This document shows, piece after piece, positions 9,258 to 18,168 of a stretch of 64,000 bases of DNA. The notes under the pieces were generated by a model. It was not told the DNA's origin and made no database searches. It was given only the letters and a program-made list of their open reading frames with translations. The DNA lies in NCBI RefSeq assembly GCF_010686685.1, contig NZ_JAAGWD010000005.1:371154-435153 (forward strand), read 5' to 3'. The first letter of the stretch is position 1, and the number at the start of each line of letters is the position of its first letter. The translations under genes and the position numbers were made by a program. This stretch comes from Pontibacter burrus (GTDB taxonomy: Bacteria; Bacteroidota; Bacteroidia; Cytophagales; Hymenobacteraceae).

Positions 9258-9362
9258 GACCTGTTGCCTAGAAAAATATTTTAATTGCTTTGAGGTGACA
9301 AAGGTAAAACCAAAACAGTGAATTTACACTATATACTCCCTGTTATATAATCAATAAATTTG

Positions 9363-10475
9363 ATGATGTATTCAGTCAAGCATTTACTTCCAGTATTTCT
9401 CCTCCTTTGCTGCCTTACTGCCTGCTCTTCTGATCCGGATATTCCACCTGCACCGGTAACAGAATACAAGCCAACACCCTATCAACTGAATATCCCCTCT
9501 ACCCTGCCGCGCAACTTTGTTATTCCGCCCGATAATCCGCTTACCGAAGAAGGCGTAGTACTGGGTCGCCACCTGTTTTATGATAATAAGCTCTCGGGCA
9601 ACAATACTATGTCGTGCGCCACATGCCACCAACAGCAATTGGCTTTTACCGATGGCAAATCCCTGAGCTTTGGTATTCAGCGGATGCCAACCAAACGCAG
9701 CACCATGAGCCTGGCCAATATGCTTTGGTTTAGCCAGTTTAACTGGGACGGCAGCGCTACAGGCCTGGAGGCACAGGCACGTGGCCCGATAGAAGACCCG
9801 CTTGAAATGCACGAAACTATGGTTAATGCTGTGAACAAGATACAGCGCACTCCAATTTATCCGCCCATGTTCTTCAAGGCTTTCGGCGACAGTACGGTTT
9901 CCGAAGAGAATATACTGAAGGCATTAGCCCAGTTCCAGCGCACACTTATTTCTGCCAACTCCCGCTACGACCGTTATCTGCAAAGCAAAGAAGTATTTAC
10001 ACCTGACGAGGTTGAAGGCATGCGTCTGTTTATGACACATCCCGAGCCTGGCCTGGGCATACGTGGCGGCAACTGCGGCGATTGCCATGGCGGCACGCTG
10101 CTATCGCTGAAGGGTTTCCATAACAATGGCCTGGACTACACCTTTAAAGACAACGGGCTGGGAGCTATAACAGGCCGTGAAACAGACAACGGAAAATTTA
10201 AGGCACCTACGCTGCGCAACATTGCTTTAACGGCACCTTACATGCATGATGGTCGTTTTAAAACGCTGGAAGAAGTGCTGGACCATTACAACGAGCACCT
10301 AATCTATAATAGCCCGAACCTGGACCCGCTGATCAAAGAAGCATCGAATATGCCGAACGGGCGCACCCTGAAGCTTACGCCAGATGAGAAGCGCAAGATC
10401 ATCTTATTCCTGCACACGCTTACCGATTCCACTTTTATACAAGACGAACGATTCTCGAACCCTTTTACCAAATAA
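9363..10475 (+). CDS. Di-haem cytochrome c peroxidase / MauG-MbnH-like lipoprotein
   Basis: This periplasmic, membrane-anchored di-haem protein of the bacterial cytochrome c peroxidase superfamily has 370 aa. A signal peptide with lipobox CLTAC precedes the mature Cys at about residue 21. Haem-binding CxxCH motifs are CATCH (about 85) and CGDCH (about 240), each in its own cytochrome domain. FNWDGSATGLEAQARGPIEDPLEM contains a Trp in the inter-haem region, and TAPYMHDGRFKTLEEV is the conserved C-terminal loop. It is followed 4 bp later by an MbnP-like gene and then by a second peroxidase. Such pairs can act as protein-modifying oxidases instead of H2O2-detoxifying enzymes; which applies here is inference. 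Confidence 0.9.
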   Translation: MMYSVKHLLPVFLLLCCLTACSSDPDIPPAPVTEYKPTPYQLNIPSTLPRNFVIPPDNPLTEEGVVLGRHLFYDNKLSGNNTMSCATCHQQQLAFTDGKSLSFGIQRMPTKRSTMSLANMLWFSQFNWDGSATGLEAQARGPIEDPLEMHETMVNAVNKIQRTPIYPPMFFKAFGDSTVSEENILKALAQFQRTLISANSRYDRYLQSKEVFTPDEVEGMRLFMTHPEPGLGIRGGNCGDCHGGTLLSLKGFHNNGLDYTFKDNGLGAITGRETDNGKFKAPTLRNIALTAPYMHDGRFKTLEEVLDHYNEHLIYNSPNLDPLIKEASNMPNGRTLKLTPDEKRKIILFLHTLTDSTFIQDERFSNPFTK

Positions 10476-10479
10476 TACG

Positions 10480-11226
10480 ATGACACGATTCTACAAAATC
10501 ACACTTTATATAGTTGCGGCAGCGTATTCTCTTTTACTATCAGGTTGTTCTTCTGAGAGCGACGAGCCACTGATGACTGATGTTGAGATTAGCATTACGA
10601 ATGAGGTAAACGGCCAGCCACTGGTGTTGCTTGATAAGACATACACCAACCCATCCGGCGACACGTACGTGGTACACGACCTGAAGTACTTTATGAGCAA
10701 TGTAAAGCTGATCAACTCTCGTGGCGAAGCTACCTACATAGAACCTGATAGTTACCACCTGATTGATGAGCAGATTGGCAAACGCGCGTTTACACTTAAA
10801 AATGTAAAAGCTGATACTTACACTAAGCTAGAATTTGGCCTGGGTGTTGATGCTGCACGCAACCATTCGACAGACCAGTACGGCGACCTAGACCCAAGCT
10901 CTACGATGGTCTGGGATTGGGATACCGGTTATAAATTTTTATCGCTGGTAGGTACGTATGTAGCCAATACCAAAGAGGGCGGCCTTGTGTTCCATATTGG
11001 TGGCGACACAAACTATAAAACGATTACTGTAGATCTGCAGCAGCCACTCAAAATTCAAAGCAGTTCAGGAAACCGCATTCAAATTGTTACTGACCTCAAC
11101 GGGCTGTTCCTGGAGCCTAATCCGATTGATTTTGATGAGATAAACACGGCCATGACCGGACCGGCAGCTGCTAAAATTGCCGAAAACTATAGCACTGGCT
11201 TTTTTAAACAGGTAACAGCAAACTAA
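10480..11226 (+). CDS. MbnP-like lipoprotein (partner of di-haem oxidase)
   Basis: This 248-aa lipoprotein has a signal peptide ending LLLSGCSS. The mature part matches the MbnP family: VEISITNEVNGQPL at the start, DTYVVHDLKYFMSNVKL, and the hallmark MVWDWDTGYKFLSLVG. In studied MbnP proteins a Trp in this region is oxidised by the di-haem partner MbnH to create a copper site (family knowledge). The ATG at 10480 is 4 bp after the upstream peroxidase stop, and the next peroxidase begins 3 bp after its own stop, so the three form an operon. No methanobactin genes are visible. Confidence 0.85.
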   Translation: MTRFYKITLYIVAAAYSLLLSGCSSESDEPLMTDVEISITNEVNGQPLVLLDKTYTNPSGDTYVVHDLKYFMSNVKLINSRGEATYIEPDSYHLIDEQIGKRAFTLKNVKADTYTKLEFGLGVDAARNHSTDQYGDLDPSSTMVWDWDTGYKFLSLVGTYVANTKEGGLVFHIGGDTNYKTITVDLQQPLKIQSSSGNRIQIVTDLNGLFLEPNPIDFDEINTAMTGPAAAKIAENYSTGFFKQVTAN

Positions 11227-11229
11227 TAC

Positions 11230-12306
11230 ATGCTACGCAGCAACATCTGCATGTGGGCAAAACTGGGAACAACTATAGTTGGAATAGCAGCTATAGTTGC
11301 TGCCTGCGAACGCCCTGCTTCTGTTGCTCCCGCTCCAGAGTTGGTACAGTTACAGGTTCCTGCCAATTTCCCGGCTCCACTGCCACAACCTGCGCACAAC
11401 CCGGCTACAGCACAAGGCATCTTGCTTGGCAAAAAGCTCTTTTTCGATCCGGCGCTTTCAGTCAATGGAAACGTTTCCTGCGCTACCTGCCATCAACCCC
11501 AGAAAGCATTCTCCGACGGGCAGGCACTATCTAGTGCAGGTGTATCTGGTAAGGCTTTAAAACGACACGCTCCTGCCCTGATGAACCTGGCCTGGATGGA
11601 TGGCTTGTTCTGGGATGGCGGCGCCAAAAACCTGGAGTCGCTGAGCTTTGCACCGTTGCGCCACCCCGACGAAATGGGCCAGGACATAGCAAAACTGGTT
11701 GCCCGGTTACAGCAGCACCCCACCTACCCTTCTTTATTTAAAGCTGCTTTCGGCACCGACTCTATTACGGCAGCGGCGCTATCACGGGCACTGGCGCAGT
11801 ACCAGCGCACCCTCGTTTCGGCTAGCTCCCGTTACGACAAACATATACGCAACGAGCCGCACAAAACTTTGACTCAAACAGAGCTGCAAGGATTACACAT
11901 ATTTAAAAAGAACTGCAGCAGCTGCCATGCCACTGATCTGTTCACAGACAACCGCTACCACAACAACGGCCTGGACAACAGCTTTCCGGAAGGCGACGAA
12001 GATCTGTATTTTGGGTATGGTCGCATTAGCCGCAGAACAGAAGACATTGGTAAATATAAAACTCCAACGCTGCGCAACATTGCCCTTACGGCACCTTACA
12101 TGCACGATGGCCGGTTTAAAACGCTGGAAGAAGTATTGCAACACTATAGCTCCGGAGTAAAATGGTCGGCGAGCCTGGCTCCGGAACTACAGCAGCATGC
12201 AAAGCCCGGTATTCCGCTTACCGCAACCGAGCAACAAAAACTGATCGCTTTTCTGCACACGCTCACTGACGAGGCTTTTGTAAAAACGAACTATAGCTCT
12301 CCCTGA
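11230..12306 (+). CDS. Second di-haem cytochrome c peroxidase / MbnH-like lipoprotein
   Basis: A paralogue of the protein at 9363-10475 (358 aa). The N-terminus has a hydrophobic stretch and lipobox IVAAC. Haem motifs are CATCH (about residue 84) and CSSCH (about 225). It shares the blocks ALAQYQRTLVSASSRYD and PTLRNIALTAPYMHDGRFKTLEEV with its neighbour, almost word for word. It is the third gene of the peroxidase-MbnP-peroxidase operon and ends before a hairpin with a CTATAG loop. The gene carries several CTATAG copies, two in the signal-peptide region. Confidence 0.9.
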   Translation: MLRSNICMWAKLGTTIVGIAAIVAACERPASVAPAPELVQLQVPANFPAPLPQPAHNPATAQGILLGKKLFFDPALSVNGNVSCATCHQPQKAFSDGQALSSAGVSGKALKRHAPALMNLAWMDGLFWDGGAKNLESLSFAPLRHPDEMGQDIAKLVARLQQHPTYPSLFKAAFGTDSITAAALSRALAQYQRTLVSASSRYDKHIRNEPHKTLTQTELQGLHIFKKNCSSCHATDLFTDNRYHNNGLDNSFPEGDEDLYFGYGRISRRTEDIGKYKTPTLRNIALTAPYMHDGRFKTLEEVLQHYSSGVKWSASLAPELQQHAKPGIPLTATEQQKLIAFLHTLTDEAFVKTNYSSP

Positions 12307-12323
12307 TGAGAGGACCATAAAAA

Positions 12324-12355
12324 AACTCCGCTGCAACTATAGCCGCAGCGGAGTT
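12324..12355. terminator. Bidirectional terminator with CTATAG in the loop
   Basis: An 11-bp perfect stem AACTCCGCTGC / GCAGCGGAGTT encloses the loop AACTATAGCC. It is flanked by A-runs on the left and TTTATAG on the right. It sits between the convergent peroxidase and lipoprotein genes. Confidence 0.8.
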
Positions 12356-12378
12356 TATAGTTTATAACCAACTATACT

Positions 12379-12831
12379 TTAGTTATTGCGTCGGTTTACG
12401 TCAACATCTACATCTATATCATCAATCTTACCTAAACGCTTCTGAACTTTATCTTCAAAACGTTTCCAGTCAGCTTTTGTCTCTTCCCACTGACGACGGG
12501 TAGCGTCATCCCAGGTAGAAGCCTCAGCCTCTAGCTTAGCTTCTTTACGCTTATACTCGGTGCGTAATTCACGGTACTCATCTGCTGTAATGTTTTCGGC
12601 TTTGTTCGTGTTTGTCCTAACCCAGCCGCTGAAGTCTTCATAACCACGGTTCATGTCGTTGTCCAGCTCATCCATCTCGTTATTCATTTCAGCGTTGGCT
12701 TCCGACATTTCAGTCTGTGCTTCATCTACTTCAGCATTCGTTGCATTCTGAGTATCCTGGCTGCAGGCAAACGTAAATACACCAATTGCTATAGCCAGCC
12801 CTATCGTTTTAATTCCAGATATAATTTTCAT
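12379..12831 (-). CDS. Small lipoprotein with helical repeats, unknown function
   Basis: This 150-residue protein has a signal peptide and lipobox (FTFACSQD). A Glu/Asn-rich helical segment (about residues 30-65: AQTEMSEANAEMNNEMDELD) looks like a coiled coil. A Trp-containing region follows: WVRTNTNKAENITADEYREL ... WDDATRRQWEETKADWKRFE. The end is Asp-rich (DDIDVDVDVNRRNN). Its second half resembles the product of the next gene, suggesting tandem duplication. It is probably an outer-membrane or periplasmic anchored protein. No function can be assigned. Confidence 0.75.
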   Translation of the reverse strand: MKIISGIKTIGLAIAIGVFTFACSQDTQNATNAEVDEAQTEMSEANAEMNNEMDELDNDMNRGYEDFSGWVRTNTNKAENITADEYRELRTEYKRKEAKLEAEASTWDDATRRQWEETKADWKRFEDKVQKRLGKIDDIDVDVDVNRRNN

Positions 12832-12952
12832 AGTTCATGTAAATTTTGTTAAGGCCCTTTTTTACGAAGAATATAGAATAATGATATACGACAATATTAA
12901 ATTCAATTTAAATGACAGCATCTTATAAATAAAATACAATAATTGTATTTAT

Positions 12953-13321
12953 TTACTGTACACTAACCGTATCGAGACTTAATTCCTGATCTATGGTAGA
13001 TTCCTGCCCATAGCGCTGACTTACGTTTTGTTTTGCTACAGCCCACGTACTCTCTAAGTCCAGCCATAGTTGGCGGTCTGTTTCGTCCCATTCATCTATG
13101 CTGCTCTCCAGGGTGGCTGCTCGTCGTTCAAACTCAGCGTTCAATGTGTTCCAGTTTTCTTCAGATATAGTTTCGCTTTGTGCAGCATTCTTGTTCACCC
13201 ACTCACTGAACTCAATCAGCTCAGTGGTCATGTTGTGGGTAGTGTTTGGCCCATTGCAGGCAAATAACTGCAGGCTTAGCAGGAAAGGTAAACTATAGGT
13301 TAAAATCTTTTTAAACTTCAT
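12953..13321 (-). CDS. Small lipoprotein, paralogue of the previous gene
   Basis: The product (122 aa from the ATG at 13321; the frame is open for 18 more codons) has a lipobox LQLFACNG. The region EFSEWVNKNAAQSETISEEN ... WDETDRQLWLDLESTWAVAK aligns with the same region of the gene at 12379-12831: Trp spacing, acidic pattern and total length all agree. The pair lies on the same strand with 120 bp of AT-rich DNA between. The function is unknown. Confidence 0.7.
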   Translation of the reverse strand: MKFKKILTYSLPFLLSLQLFACNGPNTTHNMTTELIEFSEWVNKNAAQSETISEENWNTLNAEFERRAATLESSIDEWDETDRQLWLDLESTWAVAKQNVSQRYGQESTIDQELSLDTVSVQ

Positions 13322-13467
13322 GGTGCTTTGGTTTGTTCCTGTTTTTATACGGAGCCTCTGTACCTCATTATTCATTTACCTGAAATAATTAATTTTACGC
13401 TGCAAGCATAACATTCAACTTACACTCGTATACTTTAGTATCTGTGTTACCTATCAACTTTACTGCC

Positions 13468-14433
13468 ATGCCTATTTTATCCTCCTCTTATAAGGCACCT
13501 TTTTACCTGTTTAACGGGCACCTGCAAACTATAATACCAAGCTTATTCCGGCAGGTTGATGGCATAAGCTACAGCCGGGAGCGCCTGACCACACCCGACG
13601 ACGACTTTATAGATGTCGACTGGTCCCAAGTTGGGTCTGATAGCCTGGTTGTGCTCTCTCATGGCTTAGAAGGTGACAGTCACCGCCCGTATATTCTGGG
13701 GATGGTGCGGGCTTTTAACGAGCGCGGCCTGGATGCGCTGGCCTGGAACTACCGTAGCTGCAGCGGCGAGCCCAACAAACTGCTGCGCTCTTACCACCTG
13801 GGCGCGTCTGATGACCTGGGATTTGTGATTGAACATGCCCTGCATACAGGCAACTATAACACCGTACACCTGATCGGTTTTAGTGCAGGTGGCAACATTA
13901 CTTTAAAGTTTCTGGGCGAGGCACCAGGGCAGGTTCCAACAGAAGTTAAGCGGTCGGTTGTATTCTCCGTACCTGTCGACCTGAAATCATCCGCACAAAA
14001 AATTTCCCGCATCTATACGCAGCGCTTCCTGAAAACATTAGGAGCCAAACTGGAGCAAAAGCGCCAGCTCTTCCCCGAGGACATTGACCTGACCAACTAT
14101 AGTGTGCTCTGGTCTTTCCCGGAATTTGACAATCGTTATACGGCGCCCATGCATGGTTTCAGAGATGCGGATGATTATTATACCAGGTCCAGCTCCAAAC
14201 AGTTTCTGAAGCATATTCAGGTGCCTACGTTGCTTGTAAATGCCAAGAACGATCCGTTTTTATCTGAAGCCTGTTACCCTTTTGAAGAAGCGAAATTAAA
14301 CCCTAATTTCTATTTTGAAATGCCCGAGAGCGGTGGCCACGTGGGCTTTACCGAAGATTTCCGAAAAGATGTTTACTATTCTGAAGCGAGAGCTGTTCGG
14401 TTTTTATTGGATGAGGCAAGGTATTGTTTGTAG
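13468..14433 (+). CDS. YheT-family alpha/beta hydrolase
   Basis: This 321-aa cytosolic hydrolase of the YheT/EMB8 family acts on unknown ester substrates. FNGHLQTIIPSLFR at the N-terminus is the family hallmark. VLSHGLEGDSHRPY forms the oxyanion region and HLIGFSAGGNITLK is the nucleophile elbow with Ser. The acid and base are likely in LLVNAKNDPFLSE (Asp) and SGGHVGF (His). The ATG at 13468 is preferred; a GTG eight codons earlier (13444) is in frame. It has no close operon partner, and downstream lies a long repeat region. Confidence 0.88.
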   Translation: MPILSSSYKAPFYLFNGHLQTIIPSLFRQVDGISYSRERLTTPDDDFIDVDWSQVGSDSLVVLSHGLEGDSHRPYILGMVRAFNERGLDALAWNYRSCSGEPNKLLRSYHLGASDDLGFVIEHALHTGNYNTVHLIGFSAGGNITLKFLGEAPGQVPTEVKRSVVFSVPVDLKSSAQKISRIYTQRFLKTLGAKLEQKRQLFPEDIDLTNYSVLWSFPEFDNRYTAPMHGFRDADDYYTRSSSKQFLKHIQVPTLLVNAKNDPFLSEACYPFEEAKLNPNFYFEMPESGGHVGFTEDFRKDVYYSEARAVRFLLDEARYCL

Positions 14434-15162
14434 TGTTATCTGGTTAGCGTAATATCAGAAATTTAACTTCAGTAAACTATAGTTTCTTTCTTGTCATACC
14501 GAGCGAAGTCGAATGATTTTGTATATCCTTTTCCTGTCGTTTCGAGAACAGCGAGAAATCTATCTTCGTCTATAGTCCACACTTGTCATGTCGAGCGTTA
14601 GCCGAGACATCTTATATGTCCTATTGTTAGCTATAGTTTCAACTCGATACAAGAAGATTCTTTCATAGTTACCACTTATCCTGGGAGCTCTACCAACCTA
14701 TCGTTTTATAGATGCTTTGGTGCGCTCACGTCCGCGAGGCCCCGTCTTCGGGCATCGCACTGCTGCCTTCTTGCTACCCTCGCTGCGCTCGTGTTGGCTG
14801 CGCCACCGCAACAAGTCAAAGGCTCTCAACCCAAAGACTGAAATCAATCGATAGCTACAGCTATAATTTAGTGAGCAGCTATAGTTCTGTGGCCTTTTCG
14901 TGGTGGTAGTTCCTTGGGGCCAGGTAAACCTGTCCTATACTGGTCTGGAACTATAGCTACAGCCGGAATTCCCCTCTCGGGAGGAGTAGGGGTGGGTTAA
15001 TGGCCAACTATAGAACTACAGCGCAAACTATAGCAAAAAGAGAAAAGCTCCCCTTTCTTGGCTAAGGAGGGGCAGGGATGGTTGGACCGCGGCAACTATG
15101 AAACTACAGCAAAATCCCAATCCTGCAAATCCCAAATCGCCATTAATCCCGGTTCAGACAAG
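14434..15162. other. 729-bp intergenic region made of repeats
   Basis: No gene is recognised. It lies between two convergent genes (YheT hydrolase and rsmG). It contains copy B of the composite repeat (14600-15083), seven CTATAG palindromes, fragments resembling the TCATxCxGAGCG phylum repeat (14484 and 14585), and two C-rich palindromes (14968-14999, 15046-15083). Confidence 0.75.
14600..15083 (+). repeat. Composite interspersed repeat, copy B
   Basis: Same blocks, order and orientation as 1681-2176: ATCCTGGGAGCTCTAC, CCCCGTCTTCGGGCATCGC, GGCTGCGCCACCGCAACAAG, CTCAACCCAAAGACTG, TCGTGGTGGTAGTTCCTTG, then C-rich palindromes. Differences are concentrated in spacers and include small indels, which argues against a conserved protein. 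Confidence 0.7.
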
Positions 15163-15792
15163 CTACTTCAGCGGCACGTGAACCACCTTCTTGGTATCGA
15201 AGAATTCTTCTGAAAAGTAATCGCTCAGATTAAACTGCTTAGTGATCAGGCCAGATTCTGCAATCTCTTCATCCAAGTCGCCGCCTTTTAAGTAGTATAG
15301 TCCTTCAATTGGAGAGCCGGTTTTCTTGAAGCTGTTCATGATCCAAGGCCAGAAGTTGGCCAAGCGGGTAACGGCACGGCTAACAATGAAATCATATTTA
15401 TCGCGCACCTGCTCGGCGCGGATATGGCTGGCTGTTACGTTTTGCAAATGCAGTTCACGGGCAATTTCCTGCACTACGTGTATCTTCTTCCCTATCGAGT
15501 CCACCAGATGAAACTTCACATCCGGGAACATTACTGCCAGCGGCAAGCCCGGTAAACCGCCACCGGTGCCCACATCCATGACCGCCGTATGCTCCGGAAA
15601 CTGCACTACCTTCGCAATGCCAAGCGAGTGTAAAATATGATGTACACCCAACTGGTCCATGTCCTTGCGCGAGATCACGTTTATCTTCTGGTTCCACTCC
15701 TTGTAAAGCTCACCCATCTGCTCATACTTCTGCAATTGGTCTTCAGTGAGCTCCGGAAAATAACCTGATAATAAAGTGCTGATGGCGGTCAT
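15163..15792 (-). CDS. rsmG: 16S rRNA (guanine-N7)-methyltransferase G
   Basis: RsmG methylates N7 of G527 in 16S rRNA with S-adenosylmethionine; loss causes low-level streptomycin resistance in other bacteria. The 209-aa Rossmann-fold enzyme shows the SAM motif DVGTGGGLPGLPLA, then HLVDSIGKK and the family-typical NVTASHIRAEQV and IVSRAVTRL. WNQKINVISRKD near the N-terminus is also characteristic. The ATG at 15792 is the only good start. It stands alone on the minus strand. Confidence 0.95.
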   Translation of the reverse strand: MTAISTLLSGYFPELTEDQLQKYEQMGELYKEWNQKINVISRKDMDQLGVHHILHSLGIAKVVQFPEHTAVMDVGTGGGLPGLPLAVMFPDVKFHLVDSIGKKIHVVQEIARELHLQNVTASHIRAEQVRDKYDFIVSRAVTRLANFWPWIMNSFKKTGSPIEGLYYLKGGDLDEEIAESGLITKQFNLSDYFSEEFFDTKKVVHVPLK

Positions 15793-15836
15793 ATTTTTTC
15801 AAATTATGAATTACGAATTAAGAATTAGGAAAAGCA

Positions 15837-16058
15837 TTAGGCAGCAATCAAATACAAAGCTGTGGCTACCAATCCAACTATAGCAACTACGCCTAAAGCC
15901 ATTAAAATATCGAACAGCAGCATAAGTCCTGCGTTCCGGTATTGCCCTTCGTACTTTATAGTTAGCTCCCGCTCAACTTTCGCTTTATCACGCAGGCGTA
16001 GCTGCAGGTATAGTTTACCTGACTGCGAAAGTATTGTATCTGTAAAGGAACGGGCCAT
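15837..16058 (-). CDS. Small single-span membrane protein, unknown function
   Basis: The 73-residue product has a charged N-terminal half (LQLRLRDKAKVERELTIKYEG) and one long hydrophobic segment at the C-terminus (about residues 44-72, LLFDILMALGVVAIVGLVAT). No family is recognised. It lies 44 bp upstream of rsmG on the same strand and may be cotranscribed with it. One CTATAG copy falls in the coding region and another overlaps the DNA just upstream of the start. Confidence 0.6.
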   Translation of the reverse strand: MARSFTDTILSQSGKLYLQLRLRDKAKVERELTIKYEGQYRNAGLMLLFDILMALGVVAIVGLVATALYLIAA

Positions 16059-16160
16059 GGCTATAGTTTACTACTGCTAGCTTTGTCTGTTGTTACGCAA
16101 CCTTTGTCTTAAACAGGCTGCAAAAGTATAAAATATTACGGCAATGGCAGCAAAACTATA

Positions 16161-16192
16161 AAGCCCCTGCTGCTTACGGGCAACAGGGGCTT
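16161..16192 (-). terminator. Terminator after the sigma factor gene
   Basis: Stem AAGCCCCTG / CAGGGGCTT with a loop of about 14 nt that can pair further. It lies 92 bp past the end of the sigma factor gene on the minus strand and is followed there by a TTTATAG tract. Confidence 0.65.
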
Positions 16193-16284
16193 TAAAACAT
16201 AATCAATATTCTTGGTTGTTGATTGCTAGTTGATGATTGTTAGACTGATAAAATTTTAAACAATCAACGATTAACAACTAACAA

Positions 16285-16893
16285 TTAAATAAGGTGCTTT
16301 TTGTTCTTCACCATGTCATAGAGCAACTCGCGGGCCCGGTGCAATTGTGCTTTTACAGTGCCAAGCGGCGCGTTTAGCTCAGTAGCTATCTCTTCGTAGC
16401 TCAGCTCGTTAAAGTAGCGCAGCGTAACCAGGCGCTGGTATTTTTCGGGAAGCTTAGCCACTACATACTGCATGATCTCGATCTTCTGATTCTTGATCGC
16501 TTCTTCCTGCGGGTTCAGGTTCTTGTCCTTAAAGTCTATCGTTATCTCATCGCCGTTATCGATCTTAATAGCCGAATCAATGCTCATTGTTTTGATGCGG
16601 TTCTTGCGGATAAAGTCGATACAGTTGTTAGTAGCGATACGGAACAGCCAGGTACTAAAAGCATATTCCGGGTTAAATTTGTGCAGGTTTCTGAAAGCTT
16701 TCGCAAAAGCCTCAATTGTCAGGTCTTCTGCATCGTCGGGATTACGCACCATCTTGAGCACCACGTGGTACACCGGCTTTTTATAGATACTCATCAGCTC
16801 GGCGTACGCTTTCTCGTCGTTGTCTTCAACGGCAGCTTGTATCAGCTTGAAATCGTGTTTCGCCTTTGCTGAGAATTGTTTATTTACTTCCAT
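16285..16893 (-). CDS. ECF-type RNA polymerase sigma factor
   Basis: This 202-aa sigma-70 family protein has region 2 (about residues 25-95: DDAEDLTIEAFAKAFRNLHK, AFSTWLFRIATNNCIDFIRK) and region 4 (about 140-195: LRYFNELSYEEIATELNAPL and GTVKAQLHRARELL, a helix-turn-helix for the -35 element). Regions 1 and 3 are missing, as usual for ECF factors. No anti-sigma gene is adjacent. Its first 10 bp overlap the end of the upstream glycosyltransferase gene on the same strand, so the two are probably cotranscribed. Target promoters cannot be read from here. Confidence 0.9.
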   Translation of the reverse strand: MEVNKQFSAKAKHDFKLIQAAVEDNDEKAYAELMSIYKKPVYHVVLKMVRNPDDAEDLTIEAFAKAFRNLHKFNPEYAFSTWLFRIATNNCIDFIRKNRIKTMSIDSAIKIDNGDEITIDFKDKNLNPQEEAIKNQKIEIMQYVVAKLPEKYQRLVTLRYFNELSYEEIATELNAPLGTVKAQLHRARELLYDMVKNKKHLI

Positions 16894-17987
16894 CTGATTC
16901 TTTTATACAGTAGTACAGAAATACCAAGGAACAGGTAATTAAAAAAGTACACTAGGTCAAGTACGGGCAATAAAACTAAGGAGAGCTTGTCGTTAAGTCT
17001 GCGAGCTACCGATGTATACGCGGAAAACATAACTATGTACCGCAAACCGACTATAGCGGCTAATATAGCTAAATGACTATTTACGACAAGAAGAATGATA
17101 GCTAATACGTAAAAAAATATATTTGAGATTACGAATGCGCCAATTTTTCTTTTATCATCTGCCTTGTACTGCTTCCCGACCGAAAGATGCCTTCTTTTCT
17201 GTGTGATCCATTCCCGAAACGTCTTTTTGGGAATACTCCAGGTCTGCGCCTCTTTGTCTATAACAATATTTACTTTGCTATTGTTGACGGCATCTCTAAC
17301 AAACAGGTCATCGTCGCCGCCGGTTATTTTGATATGAGAGGCAAATCCTTTGTTCCTAAAGAAACATGCTTTAGTATACGATAAGTTTCGGCCAACACCC
17401 ATGTAGGCCTGCCCTTTGTTTGCCTGAGACAAATACTGAATTGCCGTCAGTAATGTTTCATATCGGATAAGATGATTTAAAAATCCTTTTAATTGTGCAT
17501 ACGGAGAATAGCCAAGTACAATATCGGCACCTGTTACGTAGCCACTCTGCATCTTTTCTATCCATTTAGTACTATAAGGGCGGCAGTCGGCATCGGTAAA
17601 AAGCATGTGCTCATACTTGGCTGCGCGTATACCCAGGGCCAGGGCATATTTTTTTGAATTCAGGTATTCCGGTGTCTTTTTAACGGTAACCACTTTAAAG
17701 TTCGAGAACTGCTTTTCCAGCTCATACAGGTAAAATTCCGTGTCATCGTCAGAGCGGTCATTTACTACCAGCACCTCAAATTCCAGGTACTCCTGGTCCA
17801 GCAGCATCGGCAGCAGCTCAAACAGGTTATCCTGCTCGTTGTGGGCAGCCACTATAACCGATACCGGCACCTGCTCCGTTACGTCCGGGTCTTTGTGACG
17901 GCTAAGCGGAAAAAAGTAAACAAGGGCAAAGTAAAACTGCACCAGTACACAAATGCCGAGCAGTGCTAATAGTATAATTGGAATCAA
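16884..17987 (-). CDS. Membrane-bound family 2 glycosyltransferase
   Basis: This 367-aa inverting GT2 enzyme is anchored in the inner membrane. One N-terminal span (residues 2-25) is followed by the catalytic domain: VSVIVAAHNEQDN, VLVVNDRSDDDT, the metal-binding HMLFTDADCRPYS and ITGGDDDLFVRDA. The QxxRW-like segment WITQKRRHLSVGK comes next, then two or three C-terminal spans (about 285-365). The product sugar is unknown. No ATG fits; the start is TTG at 17987, directly before the first span. Its 3' end overlaps the ECF sigma gene by 10 bp. Confidence 0.88.
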   Translation of the reverse strand: MIPIILLALLGICVLVQFYFALVYFFPLSRHKDPDVTEQVPVSVIVAAHNEQDNLFELLPMLLDQEYLEFEVLVVNDRSDDDTEFYLYELEKQFSNFKVVTVKKTPEYLNSKKYALALGIRAAKYEHMLFTDADCRPYSTKWIEKMQSGYVTGADIVLGYSPYAQLKGFLNHLIRYETLLTAIQYLSQANKGQAYMGVGRNLSYTKACFFRNKGFASHIKITGGDDDLFVRDAVNNSKVNIVIDKEAQTWSIPKKTFREWITQKRRHLSVGKQYKADDKRKIGAFVISNIFFYVLAIILLVVNSHLAILAAIVGLRYIVMFSAYTSVARRLNDKLSLVLLPVLDLVYFFNYLFLGISVLLYKRIRWK

Positions 17988-18168
17988 TATTCTTACCTGT
18001 TAGAGTGTTGGATTGTTAAATTGTGAACGGGATAAAGTGCTGCATCGGTTCTAACAGTTTAACCATATAGCAATTTAACAATTTAGCTTCAAAAATAGCT
18101 ATTCCGGAGGCATTTCCGAATGTTGTTGCGAATTATTAAATGTTCAAGGATTGTACTGTTGCACTTCG

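Noticed and set aside
14712..14909. A 65-codon open frame inside composite repeat copy B
   Set aside because: The equivalent part of copy A has indels that break the frame, so the conserved unit is DNA or RNA and not a protein.
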